Source: Gossypium raimondii
Lineage: Eukaryota; Streptophyta; Magnoliopsida; Malvales; Malvaceae
DNA: 64,000 bases
Direction of reading: 5' to 3'
NCBI RefSeq assembly: GCF_025698545.1
Contig: NC_068570.1
Span: forward strand, 55,447,924 to 55,511,923
A program made the position numbers and the translations under genes. The notes under the pieces were generated by a model. The model saw only the letters and a list, made by a program, of their open reading frames with translations. It was not told the origin of the DNA and searched no databases. Of this stretch, positions 47,339 through 59,113 are shown in pieces (position 1 is the stretch's first letter; each line of letters opens with the position of its first letter).

Positions 47339-49477
47339 CAATATCTAGAATATTCTCACCTAACAATATTTAATGTTATATACAAGTGGGTGTTTCTAGA
47401 TCTTCTTAAACCTTTTACCCTATTCCACAAGGGTCCAGCCCTTTCTATAACCTTTCAAAATGTTACGGGCCTTCTAGACTTCTCCAACGAGTATTAGAAG
47501 TGTCTGCCACAATCTGGGACATTCTGAACTCTTCCATCTCAGTTCTGCACCCTTCCAGGCATGATGTGCCTCGAGTGGTTCGCTCTGTACCATGGAGTGT
47601 GCTGCTTTTTGGTGGACGGTGACCATTACAGGTGGTTTTCTATTCTCTCTTCTCTTGTATGACCTTTTTTTTCCGTCAATGAGACCTTAACTTAATGGTA
47701 AGGTTGAAGCCTTAATAATTTTGACCTTCTTTTCTTCTCCTTTTGGGTTCTCTGTCAATTTCTTTGTTCTTTCTTATTCTGTCACACCTCTTTTGCATAA
47801 TTCATTGTTTCTTTATATTTCAGTGTTCTTTGTGCATTTCTAGTATGTGTGGCAAGTGTGGTTATTATTTTGGGTTAGTGAATCATTGATTAATGGGGTT
47901 CGTTTTGTGTTTAGGAGAAGATTAAGGGGCTGGGGGTTTCCAATCGGTGATTTAGTTAGGCAAAATCACCATTGTTCGTTTGAAGGTAAGAGTAGTTTTG
48001 TGGATTAAAGGATTGTCTATTTCGAGGTAGTTCGGTTTGTTATCGATTTGAGCGGCTAATTCGATGAATTATTGGTCAATTTTAGGTTCTGGTGGTCTCA
48101 GAAGTGTTTTCGCATCAGAACCGAACTAGGTGTCTACTCCTAACGCAAAAAATTAAGCTTCGGTAAAAATTGAAAAAGGTATTCTGTCGATGTCACACGG
48201 GTGTCTGCCTAGCCGTGTGGTTGGCCGTGTGCGATGCACGACCGTGTGTTTGACGAAGGCATAGCCGTGTGCAGGACATGGTCATATGGTGGTGTGAATA
48301 TGGCCGTGTGGGACATACGAGCTAGGCCAAATTGGGCATATGAGCCACACGGACATGCCACACGAGGCGTATTGGCCACACGGGTGAGGCCAATTTGAGC
48401 GTGTGGGCCCACACGAGCATGTGGACCCATAATTCTAAAATTTTTCCTAAGGTCGCATGGGTCGTTTCGATCGACTGTGGGCCTAACGTAGGGTCGGTAA
48501 GGGCTAACCAAACCCTAGATTATGTGATTTGATATTCTGATAGTTTTCTCTGAGCAGGACACTGTAATACATGTTTGATTATTCTACTATATATATCTAA
48601 CATTTGTATGCGAGCATCTTAAGTATGATATTTCTTTATCTGTAATCTATAATTATGTCTGGGGTGGAAATTGTATATGTGGATGAAGTAATCTGTATGG
48701 CGACCTTCGCCTATATTCTGGTAGCTTGGTTGCATATTGTTTGATATGTGTCGTAAAGACACAATGTGGTGTGTAGGGATGGTTAGGTATTTTTAACCCC
48801 ACATGGTGTGATGGGATGGTCGGAGTTGGTGTATAGAGGATGGGGGTAGGATTCTGTATATCTATTTTGCATATTTGATTCTATTATCTGTATCTGTAAA
48901 AGACATAGATTCGAGACTGAATCTGACTGTACCTGTGATTTCTGTATGAACTGTATGTTTATTTCAGTTGGGTTACGCACTGATTTTACGAAAACTCAGT
49001 TCTGTCTTTCTATTTTGTTCAGGTAATCCACGGACTTAGGCGAATCAGTGTGACGGAGCCTCATGGTGACAACGAATTCATAAATTGTTTAAGATTGTGG
49101 TTTTTTTTTTTAATTTAAGGTTTATTTCTGGGAGTTTTGTTATAATTGGACTCTCCAGACTGTTTGGTTAAATTTTAAGATTTTCGTTTTAATATTTTAT
49201 CTGCGACAGTATTTAAAATGTGGTTTTTAGTAAAACAAATGTTTTTAAAAATATATATATACGAATGGGATTTCCAAAAAAATACGTTTTCTATGACTTT
49301 CGCTATAAATTACGTTTTGGCAAATAAGTTAATTAAATAACACTTTCGATAATAGATATAAACGAATTTGAGTTATAAAACTAGAACGATCTATCGTAAT
49401 GACTCAGTTTTCAAAACCCATCTTTGTGACATCTCCAAATTCAGCAATAACGTCTAGGCCTGGTCTGAGATGTTACA
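47339..49477 (+). mobile_element. Gypsy-type LTR relic ending at 49477
   Basis: The right end, GTCTGAGATGTTACA, matches the usual 3' end of plant gypsy LTRs. It is followed within a few bases by TCATATCAGTGC, a 9-of-12 match to the initiator tRNA-Met primer-binding site TGGTATCAGAGC. The interior has a CACACGG/GTGTGG-rich block (48185-48430). The left border was not found; 47339-47780 may be other DNA. No internal domain follows, so it is a solo or truncated LTR. The minus-strand ORF 48209-48511 comes only from the CACACGG repeats. Confidence 0.6.
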
Positions 49478-50995
49478 AATTCATATCAGTGCTTACTATA
49501 ATTTAAAATAAAATATTGCTGACTTTTCCTTAACCAAAATACTATATTTGTTTAAAGTTGAATGTAGGAGTATGAACACATTATTTTAGTGTGCATCTGC
49601 TATCAACAATTGGCCAGCATTCTACTTCAACAACATTACAATGGTGGAGGCACCCACTTCATTTGCTATTGTTAAATTTGCCTAGCATATTGCAGACTGG
49701 CCTACCCTAGTTTGTTTTCACAAGTGAGTGACGAACTTACTGACTTATTATGTTATAGTGTACATAGAACAAATTTTATTTTATTTGCAATACGTAAATT
49801 TTTTTCCATGACTTTAACTTTGTTTATTCTTTTGATACATCATTTTGACAAGCTTATGAGGGATGTCACTCGAAGCTTAGATTCGAACAAAAATAAGTTA
49901 ACCTAGGGTGGAGTTAGAAAAATTTGTTAGAGTGCCGAAATTAAATTGTATCTTTTCCAATAGTAAAAATGTAATTTCATCATTTTAATAGTTTATATCT
50001 TTATAATTTTTAAAGGATTAAATCAATTTTTTATTATTTTTAGGAGGTCAAAGTGTAATTTTACCTTTACTAATTTAAAATTTTAAAAATTTTAAAAGAT
50101 TTAAATGAAAAATTTTCCATTTTAAGGGGAGCTAGACTTCTGCCATCCCCTAACTACACCCTTGAGTTCACCCAGAACCTAACCACATTCAAACACGAAT
50201 TTGATGTGCATTAGCTCAATTATTTGCCAATAGTATCTTTTGTAGTATGAGTTGATGAGATACAATATATGAATATAGTAATACCCAAGTACATAAACAT
50301 GCAGCTAGTCTAATAATCAGTGTGCATTGTAATGATTGATTTTTGTTGTAACTATTCAAATGTATTACTTGTAAGTAATTGTAATTGTAATTTCAATTAA
50401 AGAAAAAAAATCTTTATTTTTACGCTAACACATACTCGGACATGGTTATGGGATACAATTATCCAAATGTATCAAAAAATATAGAAAAGTGAAATCAATG
50501 TCGTTATTTGGACTTAAACAACTATGAATCCATGGAGAACGGTTAGGATACAGCTTCTAAAGTAGAACAATGTGTGATGGCCTTTTGCTTGCCATCTTTT
50601 CATATGTTGTAACTATCATACAATGTGTTGCCATCTTTTCATATAGTACAACAATATGGGTTCAACAATGTGTGATGGTGCCATCTTTGCATATGTTGTA
50701 GCTATAATACCATGTGTTGACCATAATTCTTAACATCATTTACAAGGCCAAGATCAAGTTCAATAGGTGAGAGTTCATTGATCATTGTCAATATGAAAAT
50801 TGTAAAAGCAATTAGAAGAAGAATTATAAGAAATTACCAATTACAATATGACCTTTCAAACACATATACATGATTTAAGTTTAAGAAATTATTTTTTATA
50901 CAAGTTTATAAAAAATATCTGTTAAAAATAGAAAGTCGATAATGGCAATGTATCCCAAAGAAAAGAAAAAATAGAACAAACATAATTTTTACGTG
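49478..50995. other. Gene-free AT-rich region
   Basis: No coding or RNA gene recognised. It contains a degenerate local repeat at 50569-50730. Confidence 0.6.
50569..50730 (+). repeat. Degenerate tandem repeat, about 50-bp units
   Basis: Three units built on CAATGTGTGATGG...CCATCTTTTCATATGTTGTA (starting near 50569, 50618 and 50666) and a partial fourth (CATGTGTTGACC). Noncoding. Confidence 0.7.
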
Positions 50996-51620
50996 AAAAC
51001 CCTTTCAGGAAAAAACCACGGACAGAGGAGAAGAAAATTCGCTATGTTGAATTCAATGATACAAGAGAAGAGACGACTACGTCTATTCATAGGTTTGTAA
51101 AACTATATTCTAATCAAAGTCAAATAGAAGTAATACAGTAAGGTTAAATCACCTTATTCTATTCAACATCAAATAGAAGTTGTATACTTCTATATTGATT
51201 TCACTTATGCAGCCTGATACAATTTGTTGTGCAAATAGGGTAAATCATTGTACTAAAAAATCACACTAGGTTCAATTTCCAGGAAAGATTGGAAGGGTCA
51301 TAGACGGTCTCACTTAAAACCCAACCTCCTAGACAGAGTATCCCACCAATGTAATTTAATAGCAAAATATATTACAACCAATGTACTCTATAAAATATTG
51401 AAAGTAAAAAACAATAAAGAACTCCAAAATTTTAACGAGGTTCGGCAAATTATGCCTACATCCTCAGATTCTACCAAATATATTTTACTGCAAAAATAAA
51501 GGTGAAAAATTACAAAAGGGAAAATCTGTCTTATGAAGGAATAACAAATTTTGGGATGATTTAAAGGTGGAGAGACCACCTCTATTTATAATAGTATAAG
51601 CACTCCACAACCTTGTATTT
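50996..51620. mobile_element. Copia-type LTR-like fragments
   Basis: Two stretches typical of plant copia LTRs: ACGTGAAAACCCTTTCAGG with AAAAAACCACGG (about 50991-51020), and AACGAGGTTCGGCAAATTATG with CCTACATCCTC (about 51436-51466). No borders or target duplication were found; identification is by motif familiarity only. Confidence 0.35.
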
Positions 51621-52915
51621 TTTAGATGAGGGATTGTGCTATTTTAACATTGTTTTCATGTTAGATAAATATAATATTCATGTATACCATATGTAAATGT
51701 AAATGTAAAATGATGCTACATCGATAATAATATTTATAGTAATTTGTGAAAATTAAATCGAATAATTTTTTATATATAATTATACAAAATCAAAATTCAT
51801 GTATCACATTGTATATTGGACAAAAAATCATGTGTAATTTTACAACATTTTATCATTAAATATATACTAAATAAAATAATATTCTCAATTAAAATAAATA
51901 TATATTATATTACTAAATTAAAGCAGTGAGTGATTTGTCTCAATTATTACAGATAAATTCCCAGGTCACTTTCCTTTTAATATTTTATTTTAAGTATAAG
52001 TATGACATAAAAATTTAATGTATATTAATTTTATTAGTGGTCTGTATAATGGTTTTGGCTCACCATTTCCTTTTTAACCTTATTTGAGTATAATATATAT
52101 GGTAAGCCGAGATGTTACATAATTAATGCCCGTAGAGGAAATCTCAACCAAAATTCATAATATTCTGACAGGCACCCCAAGTTTTCGTTAGATTTCAATC
52201 TAACCCTTTAAATATTGGATATTATTACTCAAATTCAAGATTCTTAAATCACTTGACAAGAATATTACATGTCTAAATTCACTCGAATTTGTAATTTTAA
52301 AAGATTTAATCCACGGTTTATTGTTAATAAAATAAAGAAATATTAATTTATCTTAAAACATTTCTTAAAAACATTCATTAGCAAAACCATAAATCTAATG
52401 AATAAAAAACCCCCATAAATTTAGTGTTTGTAAATCCTTGAAACTTTCATGCTCACTAATTAAACATGTTTATGGAAGATTGAATGTTAATGTCACAAAA
52501 TTGGGTTGCGATTATAACTAAGATATTCTAAATACCTTGAAAATTTTTAACAAATAAACACGAGAAATCAAATTGCTTAAAATTAACATGTTTGATCACA
52601 ATTCAATTAATATAAATTATGTATTTTTCTAATTTCTCGATGATCAAATAAAGTAAAAGGTATAAATTAATAAATGCGAATGAGTTAAGTGAAATTGCAC
52701 GCGCGACGCATTTAATAACTTCATGTTCAAAATAATGTATAACCAAAAGAATAAACCTAAATAATTTTTCTTTAAAAATTATGCTCAATCAATTTAGAAA
52801 GACATGTATATGTTCAAGGGTAAAATTGAAAATGATTCAACACCCTAAGGGACAAATGCAAATGAAAAGAGGAAAATGAGAGGCAAATATGTAAATTTGC
52901 AAAATTACCAACCCA
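51621..52915. other. Gene-free AT-rich region upstream of MBD gene
   Basis: No gene or element border seen. ORFs such as 52603-52788 (minus) are AT-rich chance frames. Confidence 0.55.
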
Positions 52916-52923
52916 CACCGGGG

Positions 52924-52933
52924 CTATATATAG
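52924..52933 (+). promoter_or_regulatory. TATA box of the MBD-like gene
   Basis: CTATATATAG lies about 60-70 bp before the start codon at 52993, in a locally GC-richer context (CCGGGGCTATATATAGG). This is a good match to a plant TATA box at a sensible distance. Confidence 0.55.
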
Positions 52934-52992
52934 GTACGAGAAATGGAGAAGGTGCATACAAAACAATAGGCATTGTAGGTTTTAACAAAGTG

Positions 52993-53452
52993 ATGAAGAT
53001 GGAGAGTGGCGAGTCGAGCTTGACGAAGAGGAGGGGGAGACCATCAGTAGCAGCAGGCTAAGGAGTGGTCGCCATTGACGCTAGCCACCTTGAGGGCGGT
53101 GAAAGAGAAGGCTGAAAAAAGGGTCAATAGGATGTCACTGGGTGTCACCATATCCAATACTTTGACAACACCGATGCTCCTTATGACTGGTTGCTCCCTG
53201 GTTGGATAGTTGAAGAGCGCTTTGTTCCGTCTGGCTATAGGGGCCGCGGCAGGATCTATAAGGTATATATCAAACCACCATTGTTTCCTTCATCCTACAT
53301 ACATGTATGCAAATATTAAGATGATGATGATGATGATGATTGTGATGATGATGGTGCAATACTACTATGATCCAGTTGGGCATTCGTACCGCACCAAACG
53401 TCAAGTCTTGTTTGCATGGGAGGAATTAAACATCATTTGCCTTGATACATAA
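52993..53452 (+). pseudogene. Methyl-CpG-binding domain (MBD) protein gene, damaged
   Basis: After the ATG at 52993 comes a basic stretch with an AT-hook-like Lys-Arg-Arg-Gly-Arg-Pro, stopped by TAA at 53059. From 53161, in the same frame, is an MBD: Asp-Trp-Leu-Leu-Pro-Gly-Trp-Ile-Val-Glu-Glu-Arg, Ser-Gly, then Ile-Tyr-Lys. After a donor GTATAT at 53263, from about 53357, follows Tyr-Tyr-Tyr-Asp-Pro-Val-Gly-His, Arg-Thr-Lys-Arg-Gln-Val-Leu. This matches plant MBD5/6/7-type domains, which bind methylated CpG in chromatin. Between 53062 and 53158 the +1 frame is open instead (Lys-Glu-Lys-Ala-Glu-Lys-Arg-Val), suggesting two frameshifts. The only AG acceptor (53320) gives a very short 58-bp intron and puts a GAT repeat (53321-53356) into the domain. 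A real but probably broken gene; sequencing errors are an alternative. Confidence 0.6.
53321..53356 (+). repeat. (GAT)n microsatellite within the MBD gene
   Basis: ATG/GAT trinucleotides with a few variants (GTG, GGT). If spliced as drawn it would encode a Met-rich insertion between the two halves of the MBD. Confidence 0.85.
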
Positions 53453-54502
53453 TTATAATTAATCAAATGTGAAAACTCCATGGAAATAAACACACGCACG
53501 CACAGAGAAAAACCTAATTTTATTTAGTTATATACATTATCTATCTTTTTTCATTTTTTGGGGTTAATTAAATTGCAGGGTTTCTCACTCCACCATGTCA
53601 GAGTCATGAAGATGTTGAACTAGATCAAGAACGTGAAGACTTTTTCTTGTGTTTCAAATGTTTTGTATGTTGAATATATGATGGAAATAACAATTTTATA
53701 AATTAAATAAAAGTTGTTTAAGCTATAAACTCAACTTCTCTTTAGATGGTGATGGTGGACAGTGCTAGTATCGGTTGAGGGAGGGAGAAAGTGATGAAAA
53801 ATGGTGAAGGGCTCGAGAGTGTCCAAAAGTTCACCATTCCATTCCTCATTTTTATTGTTTTATGGAGAGGGAGTGATGGGTTGATGGAGATGGCATAGGG
53901 TGGCTGGTGAGAATGGCAGCAGGGGTAGAGGCAGGTAGGGTGGCTGATGGGATGGGGGCAGCTGAGTAGAGGGTCCAGACAACAGCATAAGGAAAGGGGC
54001 AAAGTACCAAATTGCAATGATTTGAAAAATTGTGAGACTTTTTGTAATTTTCCTTTTTCTGATTTTTTATATTTTTTGAATTATGTAATGTTTTTAGATT
54101 TTTTTTTTTTATGAATATGGCAAGTAGATATATATATATACATTCAAAATGCCAAAAAGAAATTTAAGCCCATTAACCCAAATTTCAACCATGTTTGAAG
54201 AATTCAACATTTTACTTTAAATTAGCAATATCCGGAATTTAAAATCAATAAAACACAGTTAGAATCATAGCCTAATACATTTATCCAAATTAATCTTTGA
54301 TTTTTTCAATCGAGCCCAGGCTTTCGAGTATATTCAATTTTTTTAAAAGTTGATCAGAAGAATCATAGCCTAATACATTTATCCAGATATGTATCAAACA
54401 CGAATATTTCAAGAAAAAAAATTGATTTGGACCTAACATAGATAAAACCACACCAATCCGTATGTATATATTAAAAAAAAACAGTATTTCCAAAACTCAC
54501 TT
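53453..54502. other. Intergenic spacer between MBD and BORCS8-like genes
   Basis: No convincing gene. The minus-strand ORF 53742-54017 is Pro/Ser/Cys-rich without a domain. A 27-bp direct repeat AGAATCATAGCCTAATACAT (extended by TTATCCA) occurs at about 54262 and 54360. Confidence 0.55.
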
Positions 54503-55261
54503 TCATCCATTTTTGCCTTCGGTCCCTTGCAACCATTGTTCTAATTTAGCCTCTTTATCTGCCTTGAATTCGTCGAAGTTTTCGGACCCGAACGATAACT
54601 TATGGTGTGAAAGTTCAACATCATCCTCGGGTTCTTCCTTTTCATCTTCTTCATTGGGTTCATCGGCCATTTGACCCGATACCGGTAGCTCATCAGCTTC
54701 TGTATCAGGAATTGACGGTGGAGCTGGTTGTGAAGGTGGCTTTTGGGGCTCGGTTTCCATCTGTTCCTTGGTATCAAGTTGTGGCCACTTAAAATTGCTT
54801 GCTTTTTGTTTTGCGGACTTGATTACAGTCGAAAAATAATTACTCCCATCAAACTGGATGTTCCCAGCAGGATTCCAAGACATTGGTCCCGAAGAGCTAG
54901 TTCTTCCCATCCGAAAGCTTGAAGCAGGGCTGTGGATCAATCCTCTCTTCGGTTGTTTTGAGGACATTAACATTAAGGAACTCTTAATGTCCTTAATCAT
55001 CTCGTCTGCAATTGGGAAACCGCATTCCTTCATCGATCTCACCGTGGTGATAGAATCTTCCAAGTCTTGTGTGTGTAAAGTTGCTTCATGAGATTTTTCT
55101 ACAACGTGATTACGGAGATTAACTACGTTAGGAATGGCATTCTCGGTGTGCTGTTGAATGTAGAAAAGTCCTACTGAGGGTTCATTCGCCACGAACTTTA
55201 TCATCTCAGCTACGGATTCGGTTATCTCCAAGAAACCATCCACGGTGGAGAATCCATTCAT
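54503..55261 (-). CDS. BORCS8/MEF2BNB-like protein (252 aa)
   Basis: Resembles BLOC-1-related complex subunit 8 (BORC; formerly DUF2365/MEF2BNB). In animals BORC sits on lysosomes and couples them to kinesin through Arl8; the plant role is unclear. Residues 13-100 carry the conserved block: Thr-Glu-Ser-Val, VANEPSVGLFYIQQHT, then helical sequence and Cys-Gly-Phe-Pro-Ile-Ala-Asp. The tail has a Pro-rich part (171-185), an acidic part (188-215) and a conserved-looking Phe-Lys-Ala-Asp-Lys-Glu-Ala-Lys-Leu end. I chose the Met at 55261 because family members begin just before this domain. The longer open frame up to 55522 would add membrane-like, intron-derived residues and lies beyond a likely acceptor at 55291-55290. 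One coding exon, with a 5' UTR exon upstream. The plant proteins carry a C-terminal extension not present in animal BORCS8. Confidence 0.8.
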   Translation of the reverse strand: MNGFSTVDGFLEITESVAEMIKFVANEPSVGLFYIQQHTENAIPNVVNLRNHVVEKSHEATLHTQDLEDSITTVRSMKECGFPIADEMIKDIKSSLMLMSSKQPKRGLIHSPASSFRMGRTSSSGPMSWNPAGNIQFDGSNYFSTVIKSAKQKASNFKWPQLDTKEQMETEPQKPPSQPAPPSIPDTEADELPVSGQMADEPNEEDEKEEPEDDVELSHHKLSFGSENFDEFKADKEAKLEQWLQGTEGKNG

Positions 55262-55289
55262 CTTGTTGAAGGTGAATGGCAATTCATCA

Positions 55290-55900
55290 CTGAGGTTTGT
55301 CCGAAAATCACAAATCGAAATCCATGTCAAAAGGGATGTTTTAAAAGAGAAAAAAACCATGCTATTTGCTCCATCTAACAACGATATCCAATACATTTCA
55401 GACATGAATATAGGGCATGATCCTCTAATTATATGAAAAAATGTCAAACATATACCATATCCAACACTTGCCCAAATCTGGATAACATAAAAGCTAATGG
55501 AAAATTTCATTCCTACAATCAATGTCCCAAAATTGGCATTTTTTTTAACTTTCCACTATAATCCCTAAGAAAGTGATGTAAACAGAAACAATTAGAATAA
55601 AATTGATCCCCAATTTGAACAACAATCATCATCAAACACCTTATTCATGGCTGGTAGTGCCGTAGTGGGTTTCAATTTAAATCTCGAGCTATGCAGGATT
55701 AAAAAAAAAACCCTCAAAATCTATCAAATTAATGGCTTTTAGAACCCTAATTCCCAAATGTAATTTTGACCAGAAAGTGCAGATTTTGATTTCACAAAAG
55801 GTTGCTTCTCTACTGTCGAGATAAACCTTCAACTCATACCAATCCAATTCCAAATAATATTTCATGGATTATTCAATGAATTTTAGGGTTTAATTTCATA

Positions 55901-55951
<51 letters not shown>

Positions 55952-56146
55952 ATAAACAAGGCATCAGCAATTTAGCCAAAAACAAGAACCGATTGAACAA
56001 AAAAAAGAGAAAATTTAAATTAAAAAAAAAGGACAAGGCATTTAAATTAATACCCACATTAAAACACGAGAAAATAACAAAAACCCAGAAATCAAAATGT
56101 GAAATTGACTTTGATTTATTCAATTAAAAAGGGAGAAATTACTTAC
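55290..56146 (-). other. 5' UTR intron of the BORCS8-like gene
   Basis: Donor GTAAGT on the minus strand at 56146-56141, directly after a purine-rich leader (exon 1 about 56147-56220). The proposed acceptor ACCTCAG ends at 55290, 28 bases before the start codon. The intron is AT-rich and contains the GA microsatellite. The donor is strong; the acceptor choice is an inference. Confidence 0.6.
55905..55947. repeat. (GA)n microsatellite
   Basis: About 21 AG units in the 5' UTR intron of the BORCS8-like gene (CT repeats in its transcript sense). Confidence 0.95.
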
Positions 56147-56550
56147 CAGACGAAACGAATAGAAGAACAGTTGAATTTGCCAAAGAAGAAGACAAAAGAA
56201 CAATCTTCTGGTTTTAGATCAAAAGAAAGATTAAAAAGCTTCAAACTGGGATAGTTAAAAGCTTCAAACTTTTTTTTTTTTTTATGTTATCTCTGTTCTT
56301 TATCTATGAAGCTCCGTTGATAATTTATTTATTATTTTTAAAATATTATCTTTTATTTATATAAAATCCATAAGTTATCATAAATGAACTAACGCCATAT
56401 AGAGACAAAGACGAAACTTGTTTTGTAGCTTTATCTTTTTTTAATGATTTTTTTATTTCTAAAAATTTTATTTAATTGATTAAATTTTTTTTCGATTGAT
56501 ATTAATATTGTTCTTGATGCAAAGGGACATGAATTTGAGTATGTTGAAGC

Positions 56551-57082
56551 TAGACCTGTTCATGGACAAAGCTATCACCCAAGCTCGCCCCAAATTCAAG
56601 AGGGTTTGAGAAAAAATATTATACCTAAAAAATAAGTTTGGGTAAAAAAATAAACCCGTTTAAAATATAAGTCAGGTTTGGGCTTGAACATTCAAGGCTC
56701 GAACCCGACCCTGATTCATTTTAAGTTTATAATACTTTATATTATTTTATTTTTATATATTATGTAATTTAGAACACATTAAAAAAATTAACATATTTTA
56801 AATATAAAATACTACTCTAATGTAAACATTAAAAAAATATTAAGATGACTATATAAAAGTTTTCAATAAATAAAAACTGCATAAAACTATTAAATATTAA
56901 ATAATATAATATAAATATTTTTTAAAAATAATATGAGTAGGTCTAAAATGGGTTTAGGTCAGTCTTTTGCAAATATGAGTAAGTTTTGGCAAAATTTAAA
57001 CCCAAAATTTAGGCGGAGATGAGTTTGGACAAGTATAAAATATGTTAATATCATGTTTAGATCCGACCCATGAACACCTCTA
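56551..57082. mobile_element. hAT-like MITE (532 bp)
   Basis: Ends are TAGACCTGTTCATGG and CCATGAACACCTCTA, inverted repeats with two mismatches. Flanking 8-bp sequences are GTTGAAGC (56543-56550) and GTTAAAGT (57083-57090), a 6-of-8 match consistent with an aged hAT target duplication. Subterminal AAACCCG/GGTTTGGG-type inverted blocks extend inward. No coding capacity. Confidence 0.8.
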
Positions 57083-57574
57083 GTTAAAGTGCATTATCAT
57101 CTTATTTAAGGGTTAAAGAAAGATAGTTTATATCTATACTTATATCTATCTATTTATTTTAAATATTTTACTCTATCACATATCAATAGAGTACTAATTC
57201 AATTATGAAATTATTAAAATATCTTTTCATGACTCTTATATAAATTAAATTATATTTTTATGAAAGTGTTTTCATTTTTTATATAATAAATTCATAAAAT
57301 GTGATTAATTATTTGAAACTAGAATATCATTCATGATAAACAATTAGTTTTACCATTATAATCAAAACATCAATTAGCTTTTTTCACTCGTAAAATATTA
57401 CTAAATTAATATCACGAGTCAACTGGACACCAACTTATTTAGTGAATTGCTTAAAATTTTGAACCAACCTCAAGAAAACGTTGACCAAGACAAAAAAAAA
57501 AAAAAAAGAAGCTTCATTAGAAATGTCATACAATCTAGTATAAAAATTTAAAATAATCTCATCTTCATTCATTT

Positions 57575-58035
57575 TCAGATTTTTGAGCTTAGAGTCCAAA
57601 TTTGCAATTTGGACATTCTGACAGTAGCATTCCCTTTATGTTGGTTTTGTAGAATGGTCCAAGCCTCTTTAGCAGTTTTACATGTTGAAATCATATTGAA
57701 CTGCTCTATGTCAACCCCACTAAAGATGGCATAAAACGCTTTTGAGTTGGCTTCAGCAGCCATTCTCTCAATAACAGTATATTGATTTTTCTCTTTTACC
57801 TTTTGTTACTCCATCATCACCAAACATCTCAGACTTTGTCCATCTTTCCTCAATAGCTTCCCATGCAGTTTCATCGAGGGACATAATCAAAGCTCTCGTC
57901 CAAGCTTTTAAGTAGGCATAGTTGGAGGAACCAACAATAAAAGGTGCTCGAGAAATAGAACTTTCTTTTTTTCATAGCGTAGCAAATTGAACTAGGCTCG
58001 TCTTCAACCAATTCTTGAAACAAGCTTTGATACCA
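57575..58035 (-). mobile_element. Ty1/copia gag relic with primer-binding site
   Basis: Minus strand: a primer-binding site TGGTATCAAAGC (58035-58024) complementary to initiator tRNA-Met is followed by a gag start with Asn-Tyr-Ala-Tyr-Leu-Lys-Ala-Trp-Thr-Arg-Ala. Then, after a frameshift or stop near 57775, comes the conserved Lys-Glu-Ala-Trp-Thr-Ile-Leu-Gln and Met-Ser-Lys-Leu-Gln block (ORF 57763-57575). Protease, integrase, RT and RNase H are absent. The LTR should begin at about 58039 on the plus strand and run rightwards, but its far end was not found. Confidence 0.8.
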
Positions 58036-59113
58036 TTTGAAATAAACTAGTCAATTTGCAACTTGTTCAAACTGCTTTTTAAACAGAGCCTTCGAACACG
58101 AGTTTGAAAAAGAGAATATATTAAAATATACACAACACTTGTTAACACAGTTTAAAAACAATCTTACTTTGCGAAGCCTTACTCAATGAATGATTTATTC
58201 AATAGTCGATCCAACCACCTATTAGTTAAAACTCAATCTACCCTTACAAAAGAAGTAATTGCAACTTGTTACAATCACTCACTCAGACCTCACTTACAAA
58301 TTATTTAATCTCTCACAAAAAATACCTATGAAATGAGTGCTAGAATACAAAGGAAAAACAACAACAAAAATATGTCAACCAAATAGCAAACTCTCTCCCC
58401 AAACAACACATCTTCATATGCAAACTAGTTGCCTATTTACAGGCTCGGTATGTCAACCTAATCCATCAACCCAAGTAGAGATAAATACATCTTTTAACAA
58501 CATAATAATATTGGATAAATAACCTCCAAAACTTATCCTAAGATAAAGCTTGATAAACTCAATAATATCAACACATAAATCACCCCGAATAATAGCTAAA
58601 GTATAAGCCTCATCCAATATGATAAGTCGATCATATCTTTCTTAACCCATCGATTTGGATTAGCATAGTTTGAAAAATATGTCATTGAATCTATTTACTT
58701 ATGGTAAAATCATATACGAAGGCCCAAGTTAAAAACGTCTACACCCTATAGTACTTAGATTGTGGGTTTAAAGAAGGGTTTAAAAGTCATAACATCATTT
58801 GATTATATTGCACCCTAATGCTACAATGGCTTTATTCTTTCTTCCATAGTTTCATCGAATTTGTTGTAGTTTATTCCTATATAATATTTGTATCTATACC
58901 AATTTAAAAAAATCAACAAAATGTTAATGGGGAAATTAAAAATATTTAACTCATAATTTAACCTAGGGCTTATTAGTTTCCGAAAATGAAACAAAACACG
59001 AACTTTGAGGGATTTTTTATTATTTTTTTTACCATAACTTGGAGGCTTGAGCACTCCCCAACAGTTGAATTGCAGCAAGTGGAGAGTTCCATAACCTTAA
59101 GAACCCTAGAAAC
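58036..59113. other. Probable copia LTR remnant and PUS1 upstream region
   Basis: 58039 onwards is presumably the LTR adjoining the primer-binding site; its length is unknown. 58760-59113 is the upstream region of PUS1, with no clear TATA box. ORFs at 58337-58522 and 58821-59078 (minus) have no domain. Confidence 0.45.

Noticed and set aside
48209..48511. 100-codon minus-strand ORF rich in Arg, Pro and His
   Set aside because: Produced by GTGTGG/CACACGG repeats in an LTR; no domain and no codon bias.
55262..55522. N-terminal extension of the BORCS8-like ORF
   Set aside because: Composition is intron-like, a splice acceptor fits at 55290, and family members start at the Met at 55261.
55896..56123. 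Minus-strand ORF ending in Ser-Leu repeats
   Set aside because: Translation of the GA microsatellite and intron of the BORCS8-like gene.
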